From Nipponacmea schrenckii (Eukaryota > Mollusca > Gastropoda > Lottiidae), in the NCBI GenBank assembly GCA_030562195.1, contig CM060201.1, positions 26,394,067 through 26,458,066 of the forward strand: 64,000 bases of DNA. The letters are read 5' to 3'. Below, piece by piece: positions 35,201 to 50,200 of this stretch. The notes beneath the pieces are model-generated. The model saw only the letters and a list, made by a program, of their open reading frames with translations. It searched no databases and was not told where the DNA came from. The position numbers and the translations under genes are program-made. Within the stretch, counting starts at the first letter, position 1. Each line of letters opens with the position of its first letter.

Positions 35201-38200
35201 AGAAATAAAAAGTGAAAATCCTAGGTTTTATTGGAGAAATTTTATGCATTTCAAGATTAATTGCATATAATCAAGCCCAAAAATGTCACAAAATTATAAA
35301 AATACAGTTAAAAGCATAGTGGGGATTTATCAATTCTAACCATGTCTGTATATTTACAGCTTTTTCAACAAGACTAGGGTATGAAGAACATATACCAGGT
35401 CAAACTAGAGATTGGAATGAAGAAATACAGATGACACGAGAATTATCATGTAAAAATCTACCTGATAGGTTAATTAGAGAGAGAGCTATCTTTAAGGTTA
35501 GTACCTAGTATATAAAAATGTTACCGTATATTTCCGTGTATAATGCGCAGGTTTTTGCCATAAAATGGGCCCAACAAAGAGGGGGTGCGCACTATATACG
35601 GGTAAATAAATTTGGAGTATTTTTTCCCAACGAGAATGCCGCAAGTCGATGTTATGGATCCGCCATTTTGTCTTCCCTCATCGACATTCGCGGTAAAATT
35701 GATTTGTGTAAAAGATTGAATTATGATTGTAATAACGGCACAATATGATTATTATCTTATAAATTAAATAAGTATTGTTAAATATTTGAACAAAACTAAA
35801 ATGATTCAAGTTAATAACTTTGTTATTAACATGGGAAAATTTACGTGAAGACGAGAGGTACCAAAAATAATGTTCACAGGCCAAGCATTTTGGATGGCTC
35901 TTATAGTAGGAACAATTGATTGTCATGCTTGATGACATGCCTCAATACGTAATCGAGTCTTGCCTGAATATAAATACGGTTACCAGAATAAGTGGGTTTT
36001 AATATAATCCATTGTTTTCCTAATTATTCATCAGATATGAAACACATGGTTCACGCCGTCATTTTTTTTTCATTTCCGTTGAGAGGCAATACTAGTCGAT
36101 AAATCTATGCGGGGGGTAAAAGCAGACGATAAAAATAAACTATTGAGCGAATCGTGTCACTCCAGCGATGATTAAAGACTTAATTAAGAAAGACAATGAT
36201 ATTTATTTACGTTAAACAAACGAAACAATCACAATTAAGTATTCACACAAAAGGAACTAACGCAATATCATGATGATTATTCGCCTTATGATTACAAGTA
36301 TAATGGGGCCTATTAGTCTTACACCAAGCCAGTTACCGTTAGCCCTTCGAATTCCTGTCAATGATATCTTCTTCAATACGTCTAAGTTTACCGGGTAATT
36401 GCACTTTTTTCTTCAAGATGAATATCATCCTCGGTACCGTCCATAGCATTAAAAAAAAAACGAATCAGGTGAGTACCGTAATTGAATAGCGCGGTATCTC
36501 AGTAAAGTCGTGTACAATTTATCGATAGTATAATAATCAAATATTCACACAAAATGAACTGACGCAATATCATGATTATTATTCGCATTATGATTACTGG
36601 TATCCCGATAAAGTCGTTTACAAATTACAAATAGTAGAAACGTAAGTTGCAGTGGAACATTGTTTATTATAAAAAAAAATCTATGAATGGTGACTTACGT
36701 ATTGACAACTATTTCCCAATATTGGTGTCTATGAAATGCCTACTTAAAGTCGTATTTTTGCCGCGAAAAGGGGTGCGCACTATACATGGGTAAATGAATT
36801 TTCCCCGATTTCGCGGGGGCAAGGAAGGGGTGCACATTATACATGCCTGCGCACTATATTCGGAATTATACGTTATATGAATTTGAGGCCTCTCTTTATA
36901 TTTTTTTATTCTTTTACTAGTGAATTGGACAAAATTGACTCTTTCGGTGTCCCAAAAGTAGTCTTTCAAATTCTGCACCCAGACTGACATGGAAAAGTGT
37001 CATTCAGATGGGAGGACAACAAATCACGGCTCATTCTGCTACAAGTTATGCATGTTTAAGATCCCTCAACTATTAAAAAATCACGAAAAGAGTAGGTTTA
37101 TGCTGCTCTCTGGCAAAATCAAGGCTCATTGTGCTACAGGCTATGAATGTTAAAGATCCCTAAACATTTGGAAATAGCCACAAGAGTAGGCTTATACTGC
37201 TGTCCTCGCAATATTTCCTTATTGCACACTGCATTGTGTTGCTTGTCTTCATTAGCTGATAAGGTGCAGAAGAGTAGAATTTAAAACTTTTTTCATTTCA
37301 TTAATTAAGTCGAGTTCAGTTATCAAGTGATTATATAATTAAATAAAACTGCAGATTTATTCATGAATACCAAATTGTAGGTCCACAGTGATTTTGTGGC
37401 TGCTGCTACAAGAGGTGCTCAGGCTGTAATAGATGGGAATGTGATGCCTATTAATCCTGGAGAAGATTCCAAGTAAGTAAAGTAGGAAATATTATATCCA
37501 TAAAACTTAATTGCAGGAACCACAGATGTCTGATTGAGAATTGGAATGGTGCAGATTGATACTGTCATTGATACTCATATGTTTTTTTGAAAGAACCCTT
37601 TCAGAACCCCCTTTAAATTTATCAGTGTCCATGATGCACATGAAATATTTTTAGAACCCTCTTTAAGATTGACAGTCATCACTTGTATAGTTTTATATTT
37701 GTTTTTTTAAATATGAATGACTTAACTTAATGACTTTACTTGTTAAAAATTATATAACTAAAGGTACAGGTTTAACTAAAATACAACCTAAACAATATGT
37801 TTATAAACCTTGAAAAAAATTTAACAATGTGTTTTCTTTTTCAGAATGCAGATGTTCATATGGAATAATATATTCTTTAGTTTAGGTTTTGATGTTAAAG
37901 ATCATTATAAAGATTTTGGTGGAGATGCTGCAGCTTATGTAGCACCTGTAAGTTGTCTCCATGATTGATTACCCCCCTATGTCTAAAATGTTATAAGAAC
38001 ATTACAAGATAATGATTTACAAGTCTACATAAACATAATGATTTACAAGTAAACATAACATGATAATGATTTGCAAGTGTACATAACAAGATAATGATTT
38101 ACTAGTGTACATAACATGATTTACAGGTGAACATTACATGATAATGTTTTGCAAGTGAACATAACATGATAATGATTTGCAAGTGAACATAACATGATTA

Positions 38201-41200
38201 TGATTTGCAAGTGAACATAACATGATAATGATTTGCAAGTGAACATAACATGATAATGATTTGCAAGTGTATATAGCATGATAATGATTTACAAAGTGAA
38301 CATAACATTATAATGATTTGCAAGTTTTCATAACATACTAATGATTTACAAGTGCTTATAACATGATTTACAAGTGTATATAACATGATAATGATTTGCA
38401 AGTGTACATAAGATAATGATTTACTAGTATACATAACACAATGATTTGCAAGTGTACATAACATAAGGATTTAAAAGTGTATATAACAAAAAAAATTACA
38501 AGTTTATATAACAATGATTTACAAGTTTATATAACAATGATTTGCAAATATCTATAACATGATAAAGATACAAGTATATGTAAATTGATAAAGATTTAGA
38601 AGTATATTTCAATATAATAAATTACAATGAATATTTTAATATTTCAGGGTAATGATTTACAAGGAGTTAAGGCGTATTTTGGTGCTGATCAAGAAGGATT
38701 ATATACACTGGGTACTGTAGTAGTAGATTATCGTGGTTATAGAGTAACTGCCCAGTCTATAATACCTGGTATATTGGAGAGAGAACAAGAACAATCTGTA
38801 GTATATGGTTCAGTTGATTTTGGTAAAACTATTGTTACACATGATAAATATAAAGATCTGGTAAGCATGGAAGTCAACTTCTCTAGTGAATTCTTTTTCT
38901 TTATTTACTTTAACTCTGTGTTTATTACTGAGGGGGGTTGCTAAGGAGACATATCTTAGATACGGAACTATCTAATAAGTTGGTTTGATCATCATGCGTA
39001 GTGCCAATTTCTGCAGATGTTTTCGTATGAAAGATAACCTGGAACTTTATTCTTGAAAACATAACTTAAAATAATAAACTCTTAATTTTACGTGGGACAG
39101 AATAAGGTCTGATACACAAGGACATGGTCCTGTCTAGCATTCAGTCCATGTTGGCAATACAATTGATGTAATCAAGAAGATAAAATCCAGATTTTAAAAA
39201 TTGCCATTATTTGATTGGATTCAGAAATTTCACTTTTAAATTGAGTTTAGTGCTTGAACAATAATATAACCAAAATGCTAAAATTATCTTGAATTAACTT
39301 TTAAGGAATAAGGCCCTGTTGTCAGTTACCTTTTTTGCATGATTGTGTAAATACTGCACATTGATATACATGAACTTGAAAATTTTATTTCAGCTTTCAA
39401 AAACAGCTGCACAATTAAAAATCCGCCCTCACAAGTAAGTTTAATTGTTTAAGTGGAAATCAAGATTTGAGTACTGAGTAGAATTGAAATATCATAAATT
39501 GAGTAGATTTCAAAAGTTTGAATATTATAATTTACTACAGGTTAATGATGACTTCAATCATTATTTTTTGTTTATCTACATTTTGTATTGTTGACTTGAA
39601 AGATGCCAATTTGTAGAATTAATTGGTTTATCTACATATTAAAAAAAGGAAACAACTATATTTTACAAGGATAACAACTTATGTTCGCAAGGCGGCCGTG
39701 ACAGGGATCCTTTCTACCAGCTGGGCCTTGGCCAAACCTCTTGGCATTGAATTTTCCCGGATTATCCATACCCATTTACAGTTGGGTTGACTGGGATATG
39801 AGTATTGACAATATTATTAATAATATGTTGACAAGTTTTTGTTTTATTTAGAGTAATCAACAGTAAAGATGAAGAAATAGAATTATTTTCTTCTATTGAG
39901 TGTAAGGTAAGTGCATTTTCACTTCTATCATTTTGATTGCAATAATTGGAATCTGTTTAGAATTCAAACTTACAAGACTAGTCTATTGGTGAAAACTTTT
40001 AAAATGTTGTTGTTGTATTGCAGGGTATAATTGGTAATGATCAACGTCACTATATACTAGATTTATTACGAACATTTCCTCCTGATGCCAACTACCTTCG
40101 AGGTAATAACAGATTACATTAATTCCCAAACGGATATGAAGCAATATTTATACTCGTCCTTGATGAATCTATTGGACAACAAAGATGTTGACTTCAGTAG
40201 ATCTAAATATGTATAAAGATGAAATATTAAAACAGAACCCTACAAAAACATATTGTAATTCAGATTTTCACACTATGCAATCTTCAGACAGATGACCTAT
40301 TTTCAAACTATGTCCTTTTGAAGTTGGACATGTAGAACTTTTCCCCATATCTACATTTTAAGACTTGTTTCGAAACATTTGTTTAAAGACCTGTCCATAG
40401 TGGCATAAATGACCAAAGCTTTTCAGTTTAATAAGGGTTACATCGTTTGGTTTTATTTGCTAAATATTATTATTTGCTATTTATTTGCTAAATTATGTAT
40501 TTATATATGATCATATTATATGAATTGGTGTTTTTCCTGTACATCTATATATTCTCAAATTTTTCTACATTTTACAGTGAAAGGTGAAGAATTAAGTAAA
40601 GAAATGAAAGAACATGGCTACCCTAAAAAACATCCTCATAAATTAGCTTGTTTACGTCAGGAATTAGTGGATGCTTTTGTAGAGTAAGTTTTATATTTAA
40701 AATCTTTCAATATTTTGATCAGTTACTTGTCTCAAAGGGAATGTGAAGAGGTTTTCTTAAATTATTTGTGTATTGCATCAAAAAGTACCATTCCAAATTT
40801 CAACTGAAAATGGTTGAATGCGGTTCCTGCAATTTCATTCTAACTTAGTTTTTAATGACGTCACTGAAAAAATTTTTGTCCCTTAATTAACTAACAAAAA
40901 TTTTTTTAACTTCACTGACTTATACTTGATGTTCCCTGCAAGATATTCTATTCGGCAGTTTGACAGAAAGGTATCACTCAGTCATTTATCATGAAAGATA
41001 TCCTAGTTGATTAGTCAAATTCCACACTTATTATTTAATGTTATTTTTGTAGGAACAGATATTTAGCATTCGTCCGCCATGCAGCCTTCCAGTTTCAACA
41101 GTTACAGTTAACTAAACAGAATCCTAGTAAATTATTAAATAAAGAAATTAAACCAGTAGAGAAAGATATCAATTCAAATCATAATAAAGCAACTGAAGAC

Positions 41201-44200
41201 AAGATTTTGGTATGTGTTATGTTTTTTTGGCTCTGTTGAAAACAATATGTCTAGATTAGTGCTGGGTATTGCCAATCATGCCACGATGTGAAACAGGGGT
41301 CACGATACAACGGTCATGATATGGAGTAATAGATAAAAAGTAACACTTTTCTCCAAGTTTTCAATTTTTTATAATTTTGATATTATATACCATATCTCTT
41401 TAAAGGGACAGGTTTACAATTTGTTTGACCAATTATATCTTAGTCTCAGAAACAGGAGTTTTGGTTACTCTAATCAGTTAAAATGAAAACTACTCACTGC
41501 CAAATTTGACTTTTCAAATCTACATTTGACCAGAATTATCTGTGTTCATAAGTTGAGCAATGAATCGTCTTTTCTTGAGCCATATGGAGAAAAATGTATT
41601 AAAATGGGAAGTATACTTACAATCAATTAAAATTCTTTGTTTGCTGGCTCGATAGAAATAGTTGTCATATTGTAATACTGTGTTATTATTCTTTAATAAC
41701 AAGGTACATACTAGTCTTAACACAGCGTTGAAACGTTATGTACCTTGTTATTAAAGAAGTATCTTATACCATAATATATTCCCTTGTATTCTGTTACATT
41801 TATATGTCAGGAATATGAAATTATTTAAAATAAACAAATTCTTATGGAATACAATTACTAACTTTATTTGAGCGAAGTTTCAAGCAGCATTCTCTGGTCT
41901 TTATCAAGCAGTGTATTTTATCCGACACCTTTACGTTATGTAATTTAAAGATTATGAAATTATTTGTAGGAAAGTGTCGAGAATGGTATGAAAGAGAAAG
42001 TAATTGGTAATGATAATAAAGAGACAGAAGAAAATTTTGTTACTGAAGAAGCTAAAAAAATAGTGGAAACATTAACTGGCTCAGATAGTGCTACTTGTAA
42101 GTCATTCATTTTCTTGGTTGTCAAGTGGATAAATATTTTTACAGGTATGATCTTATCATTAGGCAATCCACAGAATTTTTCATAAAGCTCAATCCCTCAG
42201 CAGTTTCTGTAATGAAACTTTGATATAAGTTTTTCACTTACTTCCAGTCAGCCTAGTCTGAGATCTTATTTAAGTCCTTATTTTTTTTTTTGAAAAGCAA
42301 TGTCAATCGATGTTTGAGCACTATTGTAACACTGAACATATTTTCTTATAATATTTGATAAACAGGACTTCCTATAAAAGATATCCCATATGAAACAATG
42401 TACGGTTCTTACATAGAAATGAGACAAACCAACATAGTTTTTCTTTGACTGAACTAAAAATTTTAGAAAGGCAATAATAAAACTAATTTCTAAACCTTTT
42501 ACATTTGATTTGAAGCCATTTAAAGCTAGAGATTCAAAATAGCTGAACTATGCTCTTGTATTCTATTTCCATGCCAAATATAGTTTGCTATGATCTATAA
42601 TAAACATAATATGCAAGAAAAGTGCATCACTGAAGAAATTTCTTCTTGATTATTGTAGTTGAAGAGAATACTAAAGATATAGTGAAAAAAGCTGCTACCG
42701 CAGTGTGTTCTTTATCAGACACAGAATTCAATGTAACTTTTAATCCTGATGTATTTCAACCTCATGTCAAACATGTTGATCCTCAGGTATACCTTTATAT
42801 TACTTGATCTTATAGATATATATATACCTGTTATCAAGTCCTTGTGACTAACTTGGGGAGGGGATCTGGAATGTCTCAGTGAGTTAGATGTTTGCTTAGG
42901 TCTAGAGTTCAGTCCTGGCTAAGAAAGATGAACATTTTTCTTGTCATTGATGCAGTTCGGAGCTTCTGACATGGAAAAAATGTTTACTAGTTCAGATGAG
43001 ATAATAAGCTGAGGCTGCTCACGTTAAAAATGCCTCATCGTAAAAAATAGTACATATTATTATACTCTTGTTTTTATACAGGGTGATACTTTAAAACGAG
43101 AAAAACAGATTGTTAAAGATGCTGCCGAATTCTTAGTTTTACATCAAATTCCTACAATGGTGAGTATCAGGTTGTGGTTTACTTTGAAATTGAAGCAGGT
43201 TGATTTGATTTTTGGGATACGTTTAGCAACCTGTTATTTGACTGCTAGACATTTTTGATTTTACCTGGCCTTTAAATTAGCTACAATCTAGAAGAAGACT
43301 ATTTGTAAGAGACTCTGCAAGAGTTCTACAAAAGGTAAATTTCCCTGAGATGCTTTACGATTTCCGAAAATGACTAGCAAGCAAGTTGTCCAGAATTTAG
43401 AGGTTTGCAGATAGAAATACAGATTTTGAACATGACTCAAATAGTCCATGTTTACAGGAATCTTGGCATTTAGAGACTCACTTGACTTCTATAACCTGCT
43501 TTACTATCTAAATATCTTATGGTATTATGATAAAGTCTGTAGTGTAGCCACTTGCTAATAACTTTTTGTGAGTGTAATATTTGTTTTGTATTTTTAAACC
43601 AATCCCCTTGTAATGGACTCGGATAAAAATGCAAACTAAATAATACGAACACTATTGATATTATGGATATACTACTCCTTCCTTTTGTGAATTGAAAGGA
43701 AGCAGTAGTATATCCATAATAGTACTCTTATTTATCTAATGTTTAACCTACTTCTAAATGTCATTCAAAGATTAGAAACTAAATTTATGATATTTTTGTT
43801 GTTTACAGGTGAATGATTGTTTAGATCACAGTTCTTCACCTATAGATGGTACAACATTAACTGAAGCCATGCATAATAGGTAAGTTCTGTTCAACAACTT
43901 CCAATTATGCTTCCAATTTCACTTTCCATATGAAGTTTAACTTTATATCAATTTCTCCCTGAATTTAAGGCTGCTGGCCTAAAAAGTTTCTGCAAGTTAC
44001 TTTTACTTTAAGAATTGAAATTTTCAACATGTTTCATAGGGATCCTTCAACTTCTTGTGAGTACTCACACTCTATAGGGTTGATGTTCCCAACGTTTTCA
44101 GGTACCTGTTAAACCATTCTATAAACTGAAAAAAGGTGCTACTACTACTACTGCGTATATATTTTCCATTTTTTAGCCAACCCCAATATATACCAAAAAT

Positions 44201-47200
44201 TGCCATACGGTAACCGTTTATAGCTTTTATATTTGAATTTTGACTACTCATTAAACATTTAGTTTGTATTGGTTATCTCAATAATGGTTCACACTTGTTT
44301 TTCAGGGGTATTAATGTACGTTATTTAGGAAAAGTTACCGAGTTTTTTGCCAAATATCAAAGTGTATCATATGTTTATGTAAGTAGAATTTTAAATTTTA
44401 CATTTCTAATGTTTAAGACTAGAAAAATAGGTGCTTTTTTTGAGCATTTGAACAATTGAAACTTTGTGTTTAATGGGTTGGCCATCATTTTTACCAATCA
44501 TGCCTTAGTCTCAGAAATATGTTGCCTTCAAATACATGTGTTTCTAGAATAATTGCAATTGACTCCTCATCTTATCTTGAGATTCTCAGTAAAAGGAAAT
44601 GACATATTATGTGGTAAAGGTATTATGAGATTTTTGAACTATTCTCATACTTCTGAAGACTTTCTTTATACCATTATGAATTATGATGACTTTTGAACAT
44701 TTGATTCCTTAAGTTCCCACTCCAATATAACAGTATAAGAATACAATGCTAGAAAAGCAGGAAGTAAAACTCCAGTATATTTTTTTCAGACTATATGTAT
44801 AGGAGAATTAATCTGCCGATCCACCAAACATATCTATAAATTATACATGCAGGGAGTAGATATGGCTAATCTATCTTCAGCTATAGCACATTTTCTCAAC
44901 TGTTTAATTGGTAGTTTTAATTCACCTACAGCACAAATATCACCTGAAGATGTAAGTGTGGGCTTTTAATATTTATATATATTTATATTAATTCTCAAAT
45001 TTCCAAAGGTTCAGTGACAAAGAGATCAGTGAAAGTTCAAAGTGAATAATGATTTCACTTATTTTTAGATGCAGGCTAGAAGAGCTAGAAGAAAGAAGAA
45101 ATCTATTTATAGAGGTCATGCTATCGCAGGTAAGATGTCTGACTAGATTAATTACTAATCTATGCTGTTGTATAAGTTACTTTTAGTATTAAATTAGTTC
45201 ATCAACATACCCAATATATCAATTTATTTTTCACCATTAAACAGGGTTTGGTAAGAAAAAGGGGATAACAATTTTCACATTAGGATTTTACATATTAGGA
45301 TTTTTCATGAGATCAAAATCTATGGAATATGAAAAGTTAGAAACAAAAAGTAAAAGCTTGCTGAAATAGCGTTTAAAATTCCTTGTCAAAAACTTCACAC
45401 CTGCAAATTTTCATTGTCCTTAATACTATTATAATAATGGAAAATAGCACAATGTTCAGTATAAACTAGTGTTGAAATGGTTAGTGATTTTTACGAACCG
45501 GGTAATTTTCGGCACTAACCGTTTGTTACCCGGTTAATCCCGGTTAATTAACACGTTTTTATACCTGTTTTTATTATACCGGTAACAGCGTAAACTCAAC
45601 TGCAATAAGTACTGTATCAAATATTTGACATCTTAAGATAACAAGCCCAGGTGATAGACGTGGACAGACGAATGGCGCCAGTGTCAATCATTGCTACAGT
45701 CTCGAGCAGATCAAAGGGACCGATCAAAGTAATAAATGTTTCCAGTTGTGTCATCTCATCATTGTAGCGCATGTTTTCATGAATCTGTATTTAATTCTCA
45801 TGAATATTGATAAGCTTGAAGTTGATTGACAGGTAAGTAAAAACAAACAGCCAATCAGAGAAGAGTTAATAAAAAACAATATTATGATTTCTATAAAATG
45901 AGTTATATTTTAATACCTCGTAGTCCTCGTAACAAATGGTTCCGTAGAACAGAAGTTGAACCTCCTCTGTAAGAAAGTTGACTTCCACAAAGATCACATT
46001 TGGCTTTATCCGATTCCGTTACTTTTTGGAAGTAATCCCAAACACCACTTTTTGAAGACATTTTGAAAAACTTTTGCACAAGACTCTATGACTGTGTGGG
46101 CGTGGTCTAATAATGATTGGTTCCACACTGCTTATTGACGTATTGGTTAGCTAATTAACATAACGGTGTCGGGTGCACACGACAACATACACGCGATCAT
46201 CCAGACAAAGTTATTAATTGTCCGTATATGAAAATAAAAAAGACTTGATAGTCTTGACCACAAACAACACGCGTTTGATAAGACATACCCCATGACGATA
46301 TCTCATCTCAATTATTCAATCAACTAAAACAACACAGTTTTTAGATGTTTATTTACTAAAGAAAAGAGGAAATTTCTGTTTAAAAAAGCTCTCTTTCCCC
46401 TCCTAATAAAATTGACGGTTAACCGATAATCTCAAATCAGACCCGGTTACCCGTGACATCCTACCCGAAATCGGTTAACTGATTAACCGTTTCAACACTA
46501 GTATAAACTGCCAATAACAGCTTATTCCAAAAAATGTCTTCGGGATTCCGAAATTTTGAATTTTTAATCTAAATTACCAAATAATTTTTTCTTCACTCGT
46601 TTTGACAAGGTTGCTGCCATTGTGTTTGTTTTTTTAGTTTTGACAATTGAAATGTGAAGATGTGTTATCGACAGTTGAGTTGACAAAATATTTAGGATCA
46701 GAGCTTTTTCCCTTTAACATTGGTATTATTTCTATTTTGCAGCTGATAATACTGAATGGATGAATGAAACACCCAAGTCATTGTGGAAAAAGATAATTGA
46801 TGAAGCTCAAGATTATTATTACTATACTTTAGAATGGTATGTATGAACCAAGGACAGTAGATCATCCTCGTTTTTTTTTTTTTTTTTTTTTTGTGAAGGG
46901 TTAATGGCAAATTTTGCATTGACATGAAAAAGTGCTGATATCGTTAAAAAATTCCAGTGCCCTCCACATTCATTTCAGTGTTGATATTTTCTGTATTTTA
47001 TTTAATTCTATTGATAGATATTATCTATATTTCAGTGGTATTATTGTCTATAATTCAGTGGTTCTATTGTCTATATTTCAGTGATTCTATAGTTCAGTGC
47101 TTCTTTTGTCTATTTTTCAGTACTTCTATTGTCTATATTTCAGTGGTTCTATTGTCTGTCATTTCAGTATTTATATTGTCTATATTTCAGTGGTTCTATT

Positions 47201-50200
47201 GTCTGTCATTTCAGTATTTATATTGTCTATATTTCAGTGGTTTTATTGTCTATATTTCAGTACTTCTAATGTCTTTATTTCAGTGATTCTAATGTCTATA
47301 TTTCAGTACTTCTATTGTCTATGTTTCAGTACTTCTATTGTCTATGTTTCAGTAATTCTATTGTCTATATTTCAGTAATTCTATTGCCTATATTTCAGTA
47401 CTACTATTGTCTATATTTCAGTGATTCTATTGAAAGTTGCATAGAGAAGTATGATATACAGAGAGTATCTTTATTAAGAGCATTCTGTTGTACTGTTGGT
47501 ATTCAGATTTTACTAAGAGAATATGATTTATCAGAAGCCACTAAACAAATTTTCAATGAAGACGATATTATTAATGTTTTTCCTATTGTTAAACATATGA
47601 ACCCAAAAGTGGTAAGTTTTGCTACCTTATTCACATAATGTTATTTTAGGTAAATATTCTAATTTGAGATCAACACCTCTTCATTAGCTCATAAAGTGCA
47701 GAAGAGTAGGATGTAAAACTCCATTCATTTCATTTAAACACATATTCAGATTGATCAAGTGGATACATAAATATCAATAGCATATTTAAGACGTTTTTCT
47801 TACTGAAAAGTTTGCAAACTGCCCCTGTAAAAATTGAAAAATGTTTATCAGAAAGGCTAGTAGTTATGAATGTATTTTGAAATCTTTGCAGGCTTCAGAT
47901 GCTTATCATTTCTTCACCAGTGGTCAGAATAAAATACAACAAGGTTTACTAAGGGAAGGGCATGAGTTAATAACAGAAGCTTGGAATTTATTAAATAATG
48001 TCTATATAGCATTACATCCTGAAATCTCAGCCTGTCTCCGTCTGCTAGCTAGATTGAATTATATAATGGGTGATTATAGTGAGGTTAGTACACCTTTTAA
48101 ATTCTTACAGACCTTAAATTATAGAACCTAAAAAGATACATGGATTAAAATGTTAAGGGATCGGTTCAGCATTTTTATGACTGTCAATATGGGATTTCTT
48201 TTAGTTTAGCTAGTCAGTAAGTATGTTGGCAGCTCATCTTAAGTTTAAGCCTTTAGTTTTGATCCGGCTTATAGATTAGAAATACTCCTGCCATTAAGTG
48301 TAAAAGGGCTAATTCTGGTCAGACATTTGATAAAACTCCTCCTTGATAATCCATGGAAGCAAGTGTTGCTTGTGAGTGTTGTTTCTTTTGAGACAACGTT
48401 TGATTAGAAGAGGGATTGCCAGTATTCATGTTTTTCATGTGTTGCCAGTAATCATGTTGATCATATTTCGTTTGTGCGTAAGTTCATATTTAAGAGGCAA
48501 AGATTTTTGAATGGATGGTTTGAAAGCCATTTTACATGAATGTATTTTACCCGACATAAACATAGAATATGTAGAGGATACAATAAGATACGAAACAATA
48601 TTATTGTTTGTAATAATCCATGCTTGTAGTCAACAATTAGATCTTCTTACTTCATGGTCTGGACTTCATATGACCCTTTATGTATTGTATTTATATTATT
48701 ATAGGCACTGTCATATCAACAGAAAGCTGTTATGATGAGTGAAAGAGTCCATGGTATTGATCATCCTATTACTGTCACTGAATATGTAAGTCTCAATAAT
48801 GTCAAATTTGCAAAACTCTTTTAATAAAATGATGTGATGCAGACTGGCATGTAAGAGGCCTTTTGTTGTTCAGAAAAAACAATAAACCCAGGCTCAGAGT
48901 GCTACAGGCTGTGCATGTTGAAGATCCTGGAACAGAACAAATTGTGAAAATGAGCAGTGTAATGCCTCTTTCTTGGCAAATTTTCCTAATTGCACACTTC
49001 ATGGTGTTGCCCGTCTTCATTTGCCCATCAGGTGCAGAAGAGTAGGTGATTAAAATTTCATATATTTCATTTAAAATTAACTTCAAAAAAACATCAAATG
49101 GATCTAATACATATATTGCCATATAGAGAAGAGATTGAAGGTATTTTTGTGATGAAATGGAATGTTAAATATGATGCTACAAAGTGTTCTTCTACATATT
49201 TGATATATGTATTGTATTTATTTTGTTTTTCCAGGCTCATCTTGCCTTGTATAGTTTTGCTAATAATCACATCTCAAATGCATTAAGATTAATGTATAGA
49301 GCCAGATATTTAGCTTTATTATGTCATGGTGAAAACCATCCAGAAGTTGCTTTAATAGATGTAAGATTTCTTTTATTAACACTTCACTACCTCTTGGAAT
49401 GGACGTATTCAAATTTGTACTTTGCAAAGTTTGATTAGAAAGAGATTTTGTCAATAAATGTTATTTCTAAACCAGCTGTCTTTTTCAGGCAGCATAATAT
49501 TATCAATATGAAGAAAGAAGTGTCTCAATGAAAGCGCTGACTTATTGTACATGTTTTAAGTTTTCAGAAAGCGTTAGTGTTTAATTGACTATCTTTCATT
49601 ACAGAGTAATATTGGATTAATTTTACATGCATTAGAAGAATATGAATTATCATTGAGGTTCTTGGAAAATGCATTAAAACTTAACTTAAGGTACAGTAGG
49701 ATAGTATATGTTCTATTCTTTGTAAATCATTTTGAATAATTCTTAGTAAATATTCCAAATTTTAATCTGAATGAATTAAAGGGATTGTAAAGAGTTTTCA
49801 AAAATTTTTTTTTATCATCTTGTGCAAGCCTACATATTTGATTCTTTTATTATCATTCTGTTCCAAACAGCTGGGCTGCAAGGCTGGATTTAGCGCCGGT
49901 CATCGGTCAATGTCCGGCGACTTTAACCTTTTTGACAGGCGCCATCGCTCTACTGCCCATCATTTTGACCGGCGATCTTAAATTTAGGCCTCAAAATTCC
50001 TGTAAAGACCGACTGCCCAATTGTTGCCGAATCGTGTAAAATCATCTCGATTTGTCCTTCGGTTCAGTGTATTTTAATCTGAAAATCTCCAAATATTTGA
50101 CAACTTATTGAAATGAATATCTATTTTCTAAAAGCACGTAGCATCCGGGGTGTGTTCGATTCACAGTGTTGTAACTCGTGACTAGTTGTATTATTTCTAT

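Noticed and set aside
38198..38464. Minus-strand ORF with repeated [12 protein letters not shown] peptides
   Set aside because: Artefact of the 28-bp tandem array in CLUH intron 12; no promoter, homologue or splice support.
41689..41758. Rho-independent-type terminator hairpin
   Set aside because: Eukaryotic intron, no transcription end expected; better explained as a foldback remnant.
46957..47638. Long open frames with YISV/LLSIFQ repeats
   Set aside because: They are translations of the 23-bp acceptor array running into exon 27; the real coding starts at 47422.
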